The position numbers and the translations under genes were made by a program. From SAR86 cluster bacterium (GTDB lineage: Bacteria > Pseudomonadota > Gammaproteobacteria > Pseudomonadales > Azotimanducaceae), in contig JABMOJ010000539.1 of NCBI GenBank assembly GCA_013204195.1, positions 1 to 5,037 of the forward strand: 5,037 bases of DNA. The letters run 5' to 3'. Positions within the stretch are counted from its first letter, which is position 1. The number at the start of each line of letters is the position of its first letter. A model generated the notes under the pieces. The model saw nothing but the letters and a program-made list of their open reading frames with translations, was not told the DNA's origin and did not search any database. Shown here in pieces: positions 1 to 5,037 of the stretch.

Positions 1-593
1 CGTCGCTGACGCTATTTACCGATCGAAATATCAATATGGGCGAAGTTTTCACCGCCGGCATGTTCCAGGCGCTCAACCCCATGTACATTATTTTTCTCGC
101 ACCCGTATTCGCCTGGATCTGGGTCAAGCTCGCGGCCAAAGGTCTTGAGCCAACCACCCCCGCCAAATTTGGTCTGGGTATACTTCAGGTGGGCCTGGGC
201 TTTGCCGTGTTGGTCTATGGCACCTCTCTGGCGGACCCTGACGGCAAGGTATCGATTATCTGGCTCGCTCTGATGTATCTACTGCACACCACGGGCGAGC
301 TGTGCCTGTCGCCCGTGGGCTTATCCATGGTCACTAAACTCTCGGTGAAGCGTATTGCGGCTATGATGATGGGCGTCTGGTTTCTGTCCAGTGCGTTCGC
401 GTCCTATGTCGGTGGCATGATAGCCGGTGCGATGGCGATCAATGACAACGATACTGGCGCCGTCGATGCCCTGACGTCACTGGCGATTTACAGCTCGGTA
501 TTTGAGAAGCTCGCGTGGGTGGCCATTGGTCTGGCTTTCGTCGTGTTAGCGCTGTCGCCCTTGCTGCACAAACGTATGCACGGCGTGCGCTAG
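1..593 (+). CDS. POT-family proton-dependent oligopeptide transporter, C-terminal part (5' end outside window)
   Basis: This is the last 196 residues of an inner-membrane peptide/proton symporter of the POT (PTR2) family within the major facilitator superfamily, which imports di- and tripeptides. The reading frame is already open at base 3 and reads SLTLFTDRN, a typical stretch of the family, before the first in-frame ATG at base 36, so that ATG is internal and the gene starts outside the window. Visible are a FQALNP-x-YIIFLAPVFAW helix, a glycine-rich helix, the family-like helix with GELCLSPVGLSMVTKL, then an MMMGVWFLSSAFASYVGG helix and a last helix ending in LSPLLHKRMHGV, giving about five membrane segments. 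The glutamate of GELCLSP sits in the helix that carries a conserved acidic residue in characterised POT proteins (family knowledge). The stop TAG at 591-593 overlaps the stop of the convergent methyltransferase gene. The C-terminus looks complete. Substrate range cannot be read from this fragment. Confidence 0.93.
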   Translation, partial: SLTLFTDRNINMGEVFTAGMFQALNPMYIIFLAPVFAWIWVKLAAKGLEPTTPAKFGLGILQVGLGFAVLVYGTSLADPDGKVSIIWLALMYLLHTTGELCLSPVGLSMVTKLSVKRIAAMMMGVWFLSSAFASYVGGMIAGAMAINDNDTGAVDALTSLAIYSSVFEKLAWVAIGLAFVVLALSPLLHKRMHGVR

Positions 594-1201
594 GCGATGG
601 TGGCAATACCCCGGTAGCTATACGTCGCTATTTTCGGCCCGGGGATATAGCCCTTTGTCATTTCAGCAAATTTAAAGCCATTGGCCAGCATCGCGGTATC
701 GGGCCGACGGTTTAAATGACAACCGCCCGCGAGCTTGTTCCAGGTGGGATTGATGCGCCGCTGCCAGGTGGCAATGTTCGCCTCTGGTGACTCGCCGTGT
801 TCAATAAAAATGAGTTTGCCCGCTGGCTTCAACAAACGCCTGACCTCGCGCAATGCGGCATCTGGATCCGGAATCGTGCACAGACTCCAGGTAATCACCG
901 CTGTATCAAAGATGTTATCTGCCAACGGAATGGCTTCGGCGCTCACTGCCAAAAACTCAACCGCTAATTTTGCGTCCTGAGCAATCTCTCGAGCGTAAGC
1001 CTGCAGCTCCAGGGAGGGATCGACTCCAGTGACGTGCACCTGCTGAGCATAAAACGGCAGGTTCAGCCCAGACCCGACACCAATTTCCAACACGCGGCCG
1101 GTGGCTAGCGGCACCAATTCGCGCCGTAAGCGGGTCATTTCCGGTGCCTTCATCGCTAAATTCAACAGCTTAGGCAGTAGGTATTTGTCGTACAAGCCCA
1201 T
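590..1201 (-). CDS. Class I SAM-dependent methyltransferase, METTL7-like (UbiE/Methyltransf_11 superfamily)
   Basis: A 203-residue soluble protein with a single Rossmann-like methyltransferase domain. The SAM-binding motif I is VLEIGVGSG at residues 37-45, the acidic residue that should bind the ribose is D61 in VTGVDPS, the next motif is around AEAIPL (88-93), and the post-I strand continues as LLKPAGKLIFIEHG (123-136). The C-terminal part (WQRRINPTW, then GGCHLNRR at 159-166) resembles the small family that includes human METTL7A/B and many bacterial proteins of unknown substrate. Human METTL7 proteins methylate thiols, but that function should not be transferred from this level of similarity. 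I chose the ATG at 1201 because GAAGG lies nine bases upstream; a TTG three codons earlier directly abuts that site and has no room for it. There is no signal peptide or clear membrane helix. The gene converges on the transporter gene and shares its stop bases, so the two are not co-transcribed. Confidence 0.9.
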   Translation of the reverse strand: MGLYDKYLLPKLLNLAMKAPEMTRLRRELVPLATGRVLEIGVGSGLNLPFYAQQVHVTGVDPSLELQAYAREIAQDAKLAVEFLAVSAEAIPLADNIFDTAVITWSLCTIPDPDAALREVRRLLKPAGKLIFIEHGESPEANIATWQRRINPTWNKLAGGCHLNRRPDTAMLANGFKFAEMTKGYIPGPKIATYSYRGIATIA

Positions 1202-1210
1202 CGATAGCAA

Positions 1211-1215
1211 CCTTC
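1211..1215 (-). promoter_or_regulatory. Ribosome binding site of the methyltransferase gene (decides its start)
   Basis: GAAGG on the minus strand, nine bases before the ATG at 1201. The longer possible start, TTG at 1210, follows the site with no spacer, so the site favours the ATG. Confidence 0.65.
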
Positions 1216-1244
1216 AAATAGCCTGAGTTCGGCCGATAAGGCCC

Positions 1245-1273
1245 ACTATAGCTTGTTTAGCTACTTCTATCGC
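1245..1273 (-). promoter_or_regulatory. Possible weak sigma70 promoter of the methyltransferase gene
   Basis: On the minus strand TATAGT (1245-1250) is a good -10 match, about 44 bases before the start codon. The hexamer 17 bases further upstream, GCGATA (1268-1273), is a poor -35 match, and no TGn extension is present. Position and -10 quality are the only support. Confidence 0.25.
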
Positions 1274-1295
1274 TACTCGAGCGCCCTCAGGGTTA

Positions 1296-1330
1296 GCGTC
1301 AGCGGTACGAGTGACGCATCGATCGCTGAC
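1296..1330. repeat. Two overlapping inverted repeats sharing one arm
   Basis: GCGTCA (1296-1301) can pair with TGACGC (1312-1317), while GTCAGCG (1298-1304) can pair with CGCTGAC (1324-1330). The two stems use the shared bases GTCA and exclude each other. No run of T follows on either strand, so an intrinsic terminator is unlikely. The site lies about 95-130 bases upstream of the methyltransferase start and could be an operator or chance. Confidence 0.35.
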
Positions 1331-1355
1331 AACGATTCGCAGTGGCTTAAATGGA

Positions 1356-1487
1356 TCAGTGGCCGAAAAGCCCAACAGCCCAACAGCGGGCCCTTAAGTC
1401 TCGGCAACACTGGGGCACGTCGAGAATCGTCAAAGCGACACCCGCTAAGACAACCACGCAGAGCATCAGATAACTTTTGCTGCGCAT
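1356..1487 (-). CDS. Possible small ORF, 43 residues, signal-peptide-like N-terminus (hypothetical)
   Basis: On the minus strand an ATG at 1487 opens a 43-codon frame ending in TGA at 1356-1358. The protein begins MRSKSYLMLCVVVLAGVAL, a positively charged start followed by a hydrophobic stretch of about 14 residues, which is how a secretion signal or a single membrane helix looks. The rest, with QCC and RARCWAVGLFGH, is cysteine- and arginine-containing and does not resemble any family I know. A GGGGA lies ten bases before the ATG and could serve as a weak ribosome binding site. It points in the same direction as the methyltransferase gene, 154 bases upstream of it. It may be a real small membrane protein, the 5' remnant of a decayed exported protein, or chance. 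I cannot decide between these. Confidence 0.27.
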   Translation of the reverse strand: MRSKSYLMLCVVVLAGVALTILDVPQCCRDLRARCWAVGLFGH

Positions 1488-1722
1488 ATTATTGCTTTCC
1501 CCGAGATGCAACTTTAACTATCCAGGAAAGCCAAGCACGGGTCGTGCCGCTCTTACACTGTTAATCGTGTCGATAGCCTCATGGGTGAATACTGCAATGA
1601 GACCATCAGAAAATGTGGACAAAAAGGCGAAAGGAGAAATAGGAAATAGGTAGCAAGTCGGTCAATAATTTGCTTACTCTGTAGACTGCCGGCATTCTTA
1701 CGCCGACTCGTCCATATCGTTT

Positions 1723-1727
1723 AGGAG
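1723..1727 (+). promoter_or_regulatory. Ribosome binding site of the sirtuin gene (decides its start)
   Basis: AGGAG ends ten bases before the ATG at 1738. A second in-frame ATG (codon 29) has no comparable site, so the 28-residue N-terminal extension is probably translated. Confidence 0.65.
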
Positions 1728-1737
1728 CTCACCCACG

Positions 1738-2592
1738 ATGTCTGACCGTTTTGCGCCGCCCGATGTTTTAACGTCCTCTAAGCCAAAGCCCCATAAGCAA
1801 GAGTCCGCTGCCACAACGCCGATGAGAGATTCGGAATGGCAAGCGCAGATCAATGCGTTATCAGCCCTTTTACAACAGGCGCAGCGCATTGTCGTTTTCA
1901 CGGGCGCGGGTATCAGTACGGAATCGGGTATTCCTGATTTTAGGGGCCCAAAGGGTATTTGGAAGACCATGACGCCCATTGATTTCGGCGACTTTGTTCG
2001 ATCCGAGACTGTGCGTCGGGAATCCTGGCGTCGAAAGTTCAGTGGTCCTGATCTGATGGCCACAGCGGCACCCAATACTGGTCATATCGGTGTCGCCAAG
2101 CTCGCCCAACTCGGCAAGCTGTTGGGCGTTATCACGCAAAATGTCGACGGCTTACACCAACGGGCCGGCGTTGACGACGATCAAGTCATTGAAGTTCATG
2201 GTAACGCGAATTACGCCACCTGCCTCGACTGTCACCAACGCTATGAACTGGCGCCGATCAAGCAAGCTTTTATGCAAGACGACCAGTTACCCTACTGCCA
2301 GCTCTGCGGCGGTATCATTAAGACCGCGACGATTTCATTTGGCCAGCCCATGCCTGAGCTCGCCATGCAACGTGCCCACCAAGCTGTCATCAACTGCGAT
2401 CTATTGCTGGCGATGGGCTCGTCAATGAGCGTCTATCCGGCGGCCAGCTTGCCGCGAGTTGCGAGCCAGCAAGGTGCGCGCTTGATTATCATCAATAATG
2501 AAGCCACTGACCTAGATGATCTTTGTGATTTGGTTATCCACCGGCCCATCGGTGAGTCGCTCTCCGCCGCACTAGGTTTGCTGCCACAGTAG
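1738..2592 (+). CDS. NAD-dependent protein deacylase, Sir2 (sirtuin) family
   Basis: A 284-residue cytoplasmic enzyme predicted to remove acyl groups from lysine side chains using NAD+, releasing nicotinamide and O-acyl-ADP-ribose. All core motifs are present: the NAD-binding FTGAGIS (54-60) followed by ESGIPDFRGPKGIW (62-75), TQNVDGLHQRAG (133-144), the catalytic histidine in EVHGN (H154), a structural zinc site with Cys162-x2-Cys165 and Cys187-x2-Cys190, MGSSMSVYPAASLP (226-239) and the C-terminal INNEATDLDDLCDLVI. The Tyr-x2-Arg pair that marks desuccinylase-type class III sirtuins such as CobB and SIRT5 is not evident in the segment RRESWRRKF (93-101), so a deacetylase is more likely, though this rests on alignment by eye. 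The segment before the Rossmann fold is longer than in minimal bacterial sirtuins: about 30 polar, lysine- and proline-containing residues. I would not name it cobB. It is convergent with the sensor gene downstream, and no partner acyl-CoA synthetase or acetyltransferase is next to it. Confidence 0.95.
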   Translation: MSDRFAPPDVLTSSKPKPHKQESAATTPMRDSEWQAQINALSALLQQAQRIVVFTGAGISTESGIPDFRGPKGIWKTMTPIDFGDFVRSETVRRESWRRKFSGPDLMATAAPNTGHIGVAKLAQLGKLLGVITQNVDGLHQRAGVDDDQVIEVHGNANYATCLDCHQRYELAPIKQAFMQDDQLPYCQLCGGIIKTATISFGQPMPELAMQRAHQAVINCDLLLAMGSSMSVYPAASLPRVASQQGARLIIINNEATDLDDLCDLVIHRPIGESLSAALGLLPQ

Positions 2593-2652
2593 GCTTACTT
2601 GCGGGCTGCGCGCGGTCATAACCACTTTCCTGAGGCGGGCCGAATCGACGAC
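2593..2652. other. Convergent intergenic gap without a recognisable terminator
   Basis: Sixty bases separate the stop codons of the sirtuin (+) and the sensor gene (-). The stretch is GC-rich (GCGGGCTGCGCGCGG) but I find no stable stem followed by a run of T on either strand. Termination must be Rho-dependent or lie within the opposite gene. Confidence 0.5.
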
Positions 2653-4887
2653 CTAGCGGTGCTCGAATATACCCGCGACAATATCGAGCAACGCGGCTGG
2701 CTCGAAGGGTTTTCGAAGAGTGTGGATTGAAGTGCCTGCAGTCGAATCCGTCGCAGGGTCGGTCGGGTGACCTGAACACAGGATGATCGGCAAATCTGCG
2801 CGCACTTGCCGCATAACCTGCATGATGGCATGACCGGACAGGTTGGGCATATATTGATCTGTGATAATTAAGTCAGTGGCATAGGGTTGCTCGCGCAATC
2901 GATCAAGGGCCATGACAGAATCGTTATAGACCGTCACCTGGTAGCCTGCCTGATTCAAAACAATGCTAAGAAACTCCGTCAACGCCGGCTGATCGTCGAT
3001 AACAGTAATGTGTCTCGACGTCAGGTCGAGCGGGCCGCCGCCTTCGGCTACAGGTCCTGTAAAGCCACCTTTAATAGGCAAGTAAACGCTCAGCTGACAC
3101 GTACCCGTCTGGCTATCCAGAATGAGATGCCCGCCCATCCTATGAGCCAACTGGCTCAGGTCTGCCAAGGGGTTGTCGCCTCCGACCTGGTTAGTTGATG
3201 CGCCGGGCGTAAATCCGTACCCTTGATAAACTCTGTCGAGCACCAGGTCAGGTTGTTCTAAATAGAGCATTAACCATTGACTCGGCCCTAGCGACACGCC
3301 ACAAGCACTACAACTATCCGTCGCCAGCGCCATTGTAGTTTCGCACTTGAGCTCACCGGCCAGCGCACCCGGCTGGGCTAACCGAGAAAACACCAACATT
3401 TGACGCAACGGCCCCTGCATCTGGCGCGCCTGATCTGTCGTCAAATTGCTGCCGACCATTCGTACTGCGGTGCCGAGCTCCGCGTTCAATTCGTCCAACA
3501 GGGCCCCGTCGATCAGGGTTAATGGCGCAGAGAACAAATCTCGTATCCCCAAGGCTGCGTCATGCATCGCATCGACAAATTTCTTTGCCGGTAGCGGTAA
3601 CTTATCCATGCGCTGCAGTATAGAGGCGTAGCCGAGGATGATTGCGTTGTAATTGAGCAGCGCATGCTGTCTGCCGGCATCGCTGGTAGCTTCGGCGCCT
3701 CGCCCCCCGTCGGAAATGCTTGGCTGACCCCGTCTGTCCTCGTCGGCCTGAGCCGCGATTATATGTAAGCCATAAACGCGAATGACCTCTCCCGATTCAG
3801 CTTTCACCATCGCCGTTGCGATGGAAGTTACCGCATGCTCAACGCCGTTAGGCCCCGCCAGACGATGCTCAATAGAGAACCTATCGATCTGGCCACTGAC
3901 GTAGTCTGTCAGCGCCGCGACCACACGGTCCTGATCGGGGGGCGCAATAATCTCGCGCCAAAACCCTATCGGTTGCTCTTCGTCGGGCGAATCATAGCCC
4001 AAGAACGATCGCCAACGATCCGACAATGCTAAGGTTTGTTGCGGTAAATCGATGATCCAGTGCCCCCATGTCGTCTCGATCAGAAAATCAAGCCATGATG
4101 TCAGTGGCGGCTCGCCTGAATCCATACGACACAGCACCAAAATGTTTTTCCCGGGCTCCTCGGCACGCATAAAGTGCCATTGACATTGCCGCACCTCCGT
4201 CGTTTTCAGCAAGCCAGCAAAGGTCAACGAAGCCCGATGGTTGGCTGCCAGCCGACGCTCGATCAACGCCACCACACGCACGCGATCATTGACCGGGAAC
4301 AATACGCTGAGCGGCGGTCGAATAGTGTCTTCAGCCGCCAAGGAAAAGTATCGGTTGGCCAAAGGACTCGCAGATAGAATCGTAAAATTGTCATCCAGGA
4401 TGAATGCGGGGAACAATGGCTGCTGAATAAAATGTGCGAACTCTGCCTGCTGATTGATCACGAACTGGGGCTGACTGTCATCGGCTAAATACAAGTCAAA
4501 TCGACCCTGAGTCAGTCGCTGAAACACTTTGACCCGCCGGTACAGTCGATCACCATAACGACTGACCAGGTTCAGACTCGGTTCAACGGCACCATCTAAT
4601 TGGGGCATATTCTGCAGGAATTCTTGCAACTCGCCGAAGTCCGCGGACTGATAATGCGGATATTCATTGAACAAGGCTAAGCACTCAGCGCTACTGCTAT
4701 ACCCCAGCAGACGGGCAAAGACCTGATTACACTGAATCAGCTGTTGCGTACTGTCGAGACGGAACAAAGGCAGCGGATTCGCCTCATATAACAGGAAAAA
4801 CGTCTGCTGACGTCGCCAGGTCAGAATCAAGATCGCCGTCGCGATCAGGAACAACGCCGATGTTATAACCAGCCATAGATTGTCCAT
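2653..4887 (-). CDS. Membrane-anchored multi-PAS protein with degenerate histidine-kinase core and intact C-terminal receiver domain
   Basis: A 744-residue signalling protein. One membrane helix (about 4-23) is followed by RRQQ, giving a short N-terminal anchor with a cytoplasmic body. Then come a PAS domain (about 30-135, with FRLDSTQQLIQCNQVFARLLGYS), a second PAS-like region (about 148-255), a third with a PAC-like end (about 263-379), a kinase-like region (about 405-605) and a receiver domain (626-744). The receiver is complete: acidic pair D631/D632, phosphoacceptor D677 in IITDQYMPNLSG, S705 and K726 in LRKPFE. The kinase region aligns with hybrid kinases of the HDFNN type: H408 and N412 in HALLN, then ILGYASIL, and a C-terminal MGGHLILDS with VYLP. 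The ATP-binding boxes are gone: EQPD (544-547) stands where the DTGxG box belongs, DNPLADLS (571-578) where GTGLGLS belongs, and no N-box asparagine is visible. Autophosphorylation is therefore unlikely. The start is uncertain: I chose ATG 4887, directly before the helix, though no good ribosome binding site precedes it. TTG 4947 or GTG 4932 would add 20 or 15 residues but overlap a palindrome. Confidence 0.85.
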   Translation of the reverse strand: MDNLWLVITSALFLIATAILILTWRRQQTFFLLYEANPLPLFRLDSTQQLIQCNQVFARLLGYSSSAECLALFNEYPHYQSADFGELQEFLQNMPQLDGAVEPSLNLVSRYGDRLYRRVKVFQRLTQGRFDLYLADDSQPQFVINQQAEFAHFIQQPLFPAFILDDNFTILSASPLANRYFSLAAEDTIRPPLSVLFPVNDRVRVVALIERRLAANHRASLTFAGLLKTTEVRQCQWHFMRAEEPGKNILVLCRMDSGEPPLTSWLDFLIETTWGHWIIDLPQQTLALSDRWRSFLGYDSPDEEQPIGFWREIIAPPDQDRVVAALTDYVSGQIDRFSIEHRLAGPNGVEHAVTSIATAMVKAESGEVIRVYGLHIIAAQADEDRRGQPSISDGGRGAEATSDAGRQHALLNYNAIILGYASILQRMDKLPLPAKKFVDAMHDAALGIRDLFSAPLTLIDGALLDELNAELGTAVRMVGSNLTTDQARQMQGPLRQMLVFSRLAQPGALAGELKCETTMALATDSCSACGVSLGPSQWLMLYLEQPDLVLDRVYQGYGFTPGASTNQVGGDNPLADLSQLAHRMGGHLILDSQTGTCQLSVYLPIKGGFTGPVAEGGGPLDLTSRHITVIDDQPALTEFLSIVLNQAGYQVTVYNDSVMALDRLREQPYATDLIITDQYMPNLSGHAIMQVMRQVRADLPIILCSGHPTDPATDSTAGTSIHTLRKPFEPAALLDIVAGIFEHR

Positions 4888-4930
4888 GCAGGCATTAAAG
4901 CGCTGCTCTTGATAAAAAGCTATGGATTCC

Positions 4931-4951
4931 ACCCCTGATCGGATCAAGGGT
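4931..4951. promoter_or_regulatory. Near-perfect 21-bp palindrome, operator-like, upstream of the multi-PAS sensor gene
   Basis: Left arm ACCCCTGATC (4931-4940), centre G (4941), right arm GATCAAGGGT (4942-4951). The arms match at 9 of 10 positions, and the single mismatch becomes a U-G wobble in minus-strand RNA. It lies 43 bases before the ATG at 4887. On the minus strand its right arm contains TTGATC (4942-4947), which has a CATAGC (4919-4924) 17 bases downstream as a weak -35/-10 pair; a protein bound at the palindrome would cover this -35. A dimeric repressor site is the simplest reading. No run of T follows it on either strand, so a terminator is less likely. Confidence 0.5.
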
Positions 4952-4983
4952 CGATAGTCGAAGATCGAGCACCAGACAGAGCA

Positions 4984-5013
4984 TTACCCTATTAAAACGC
5001 AGTTTGTTATGAT
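4984..5013 (+). promoter_or_regulatory. Possible extended -10 promoter for a rightward gene beyond the window
   Basis: TATGAT (5008-5013) matches five of six -10 bases and is preceded by TGT, giving the extended TGn motif. TTACCC at 4984-4989 is a weak -35 match with an 18-base spacer. The sequence ends 24 bases later, after AAGAAG (5027-5032), which could be part of a ribosome binding site. The gene it would serve would be divergent from the sensor gene. Confidence 0.4.
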
Positions 5014-5037
5014 CACGCCTCACCTTAAGAAGACTAC

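Larger units (their letters stand above)
1202..1737. other. Gene-poor region between the divergent methyltransferase and sirtuin genes
   Basis: About 0.5 kb without a convincing long gene. It should hold the promoters of both flanking genes, which point away from each other. Contents seen: a possible -10 for the methyltransferase; overlapping inverted repeats at 1296-1330; a tandem octamer CCCAACAG twice at 1371-1386; a possible small minus-strand ORF at 1356-1487; a 7-bp inverted repeat GCTTTCC/GGAAAGC (1494-1500 and 1525-1531); a tight hairpin GCACG-GGT-CGTGC (1535-1547); a purine-rich tract (about 1617-1650) containing GAAATAG twice in tandem (1636-1649); and the sirtuin ribosome binding site. 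For the sirtuin promoter only weak options exist, such as TTGCTT (1670-1675) 17 bases before CATTCT (1693-1698). A plus-strand frame of 103 codons (1253-1564) starts at TTG, lacks a ribosome binding site and looks random. Confidence 0.6.

Noticed and set aside
1535..1547. Tight hairpin GCACG-GGT-CGTGC as a transcription terminator
   Set aside because: The stem is only five base pairs and no T-run follows on either strand.
1253..1564. Plus-strand open frame of 103 codons
   Set aside because: It starts at TTG without a ribosome binding site, its composition looks random, and it resembles no known protein family.
1631..1636. Strong Shine-Dalgarno-like AAGGAG in a purine-rich tract
   Set aside because: No ATG, GTG or TTG follows within a workable distance, so it is probably part of the purine-rich stretch only.
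1580..1648. 22-codon plus-strand ORF beginning MGEYCNETIRK
   Set aside because: No ribosome binding site, very short, and highly charged with no recognisable feature.
2593..2730. Continuation of the sirtuin frame beyond its stop for about 45 codons (AYLRAARGHNHFPEAGRIDD onwards)
   Set aside because: Most of it lies antisense to the well-supported receiver domain of the sensor gene, and sirtuins normally end where this one stops; no sign of readthrough.
2887..4426. Several plus-strand open frames of 61-103 codons inside the sensor gene
   Set aside because: They are antisense to a domain-rich coding region and show no protein features of their own.
4888..4947. Sensor gene start at TTG 4947 or GTG 4932 instead of ATG 4887
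   Set aside because: Neither has a properly spaced ribosome binding site, both fall in the palindrome region, and the added residues are not part of any domain; still possible, because the ATG also lacks a clear site.

Overview
The window looks like chromosomal DNA from a proteobacterium, most likely a gammaproteobacterium. This is inferred from the style of the proteins (a POT-family peptide transporter, a multi-PAS sensor ending in a receiver, a single-domain sirtuin), the bacterial AGGAG/GAAGG ribosome binding sites and the moderate GC content. It could not be confirmed by a database search. I see no mobile element, rRNA, tRNA or CRISPR array.

Layout from left to right: (1) the 3' part of a proton-dependent oligopeptide transporter gene (+), cut by the left edge; (2) a convergent class I SAM-dependent methyltransferase gene (-) whose stop codon shares the tetranucleotide CTAG with the transporter stop; (3) a gene-poor stretch of about 0.5 kb (1202-1737) with short repeats, small dyads and one possible 43-residue ORF with a signal-peptide-like start (-); (4) a complete Sir2-family NAD-dependent protein deacylase gene (+); (5) after a 60-bp gap, a convergent large gene (-) for a membrane-anchored protein with three PAS-like domains, a relic histidine-kinase core and an intact C-terminal receiver domain; (6) a right-hand intergenic region with a near-perfect 21-bp palindrome upstream of the large gene and a possible rightward extended -10 promoter for a gene beyond the window.

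The genes do not form an operon: the four main ones alternate in strand as two convergent pairs. I see no obvious pathway linking them. The most interesting item is the large signalling protein. It keeps the histidine-like phosphoacceptor position and the receiver aspartate, but the N, G1 and G2 boxes of its ATPase domain have been replaced. It therefore looks like a pseudo-histidine kinase fused to a working receiver, possibly a scaffold or phosphoryl acceptor served by another kinase.
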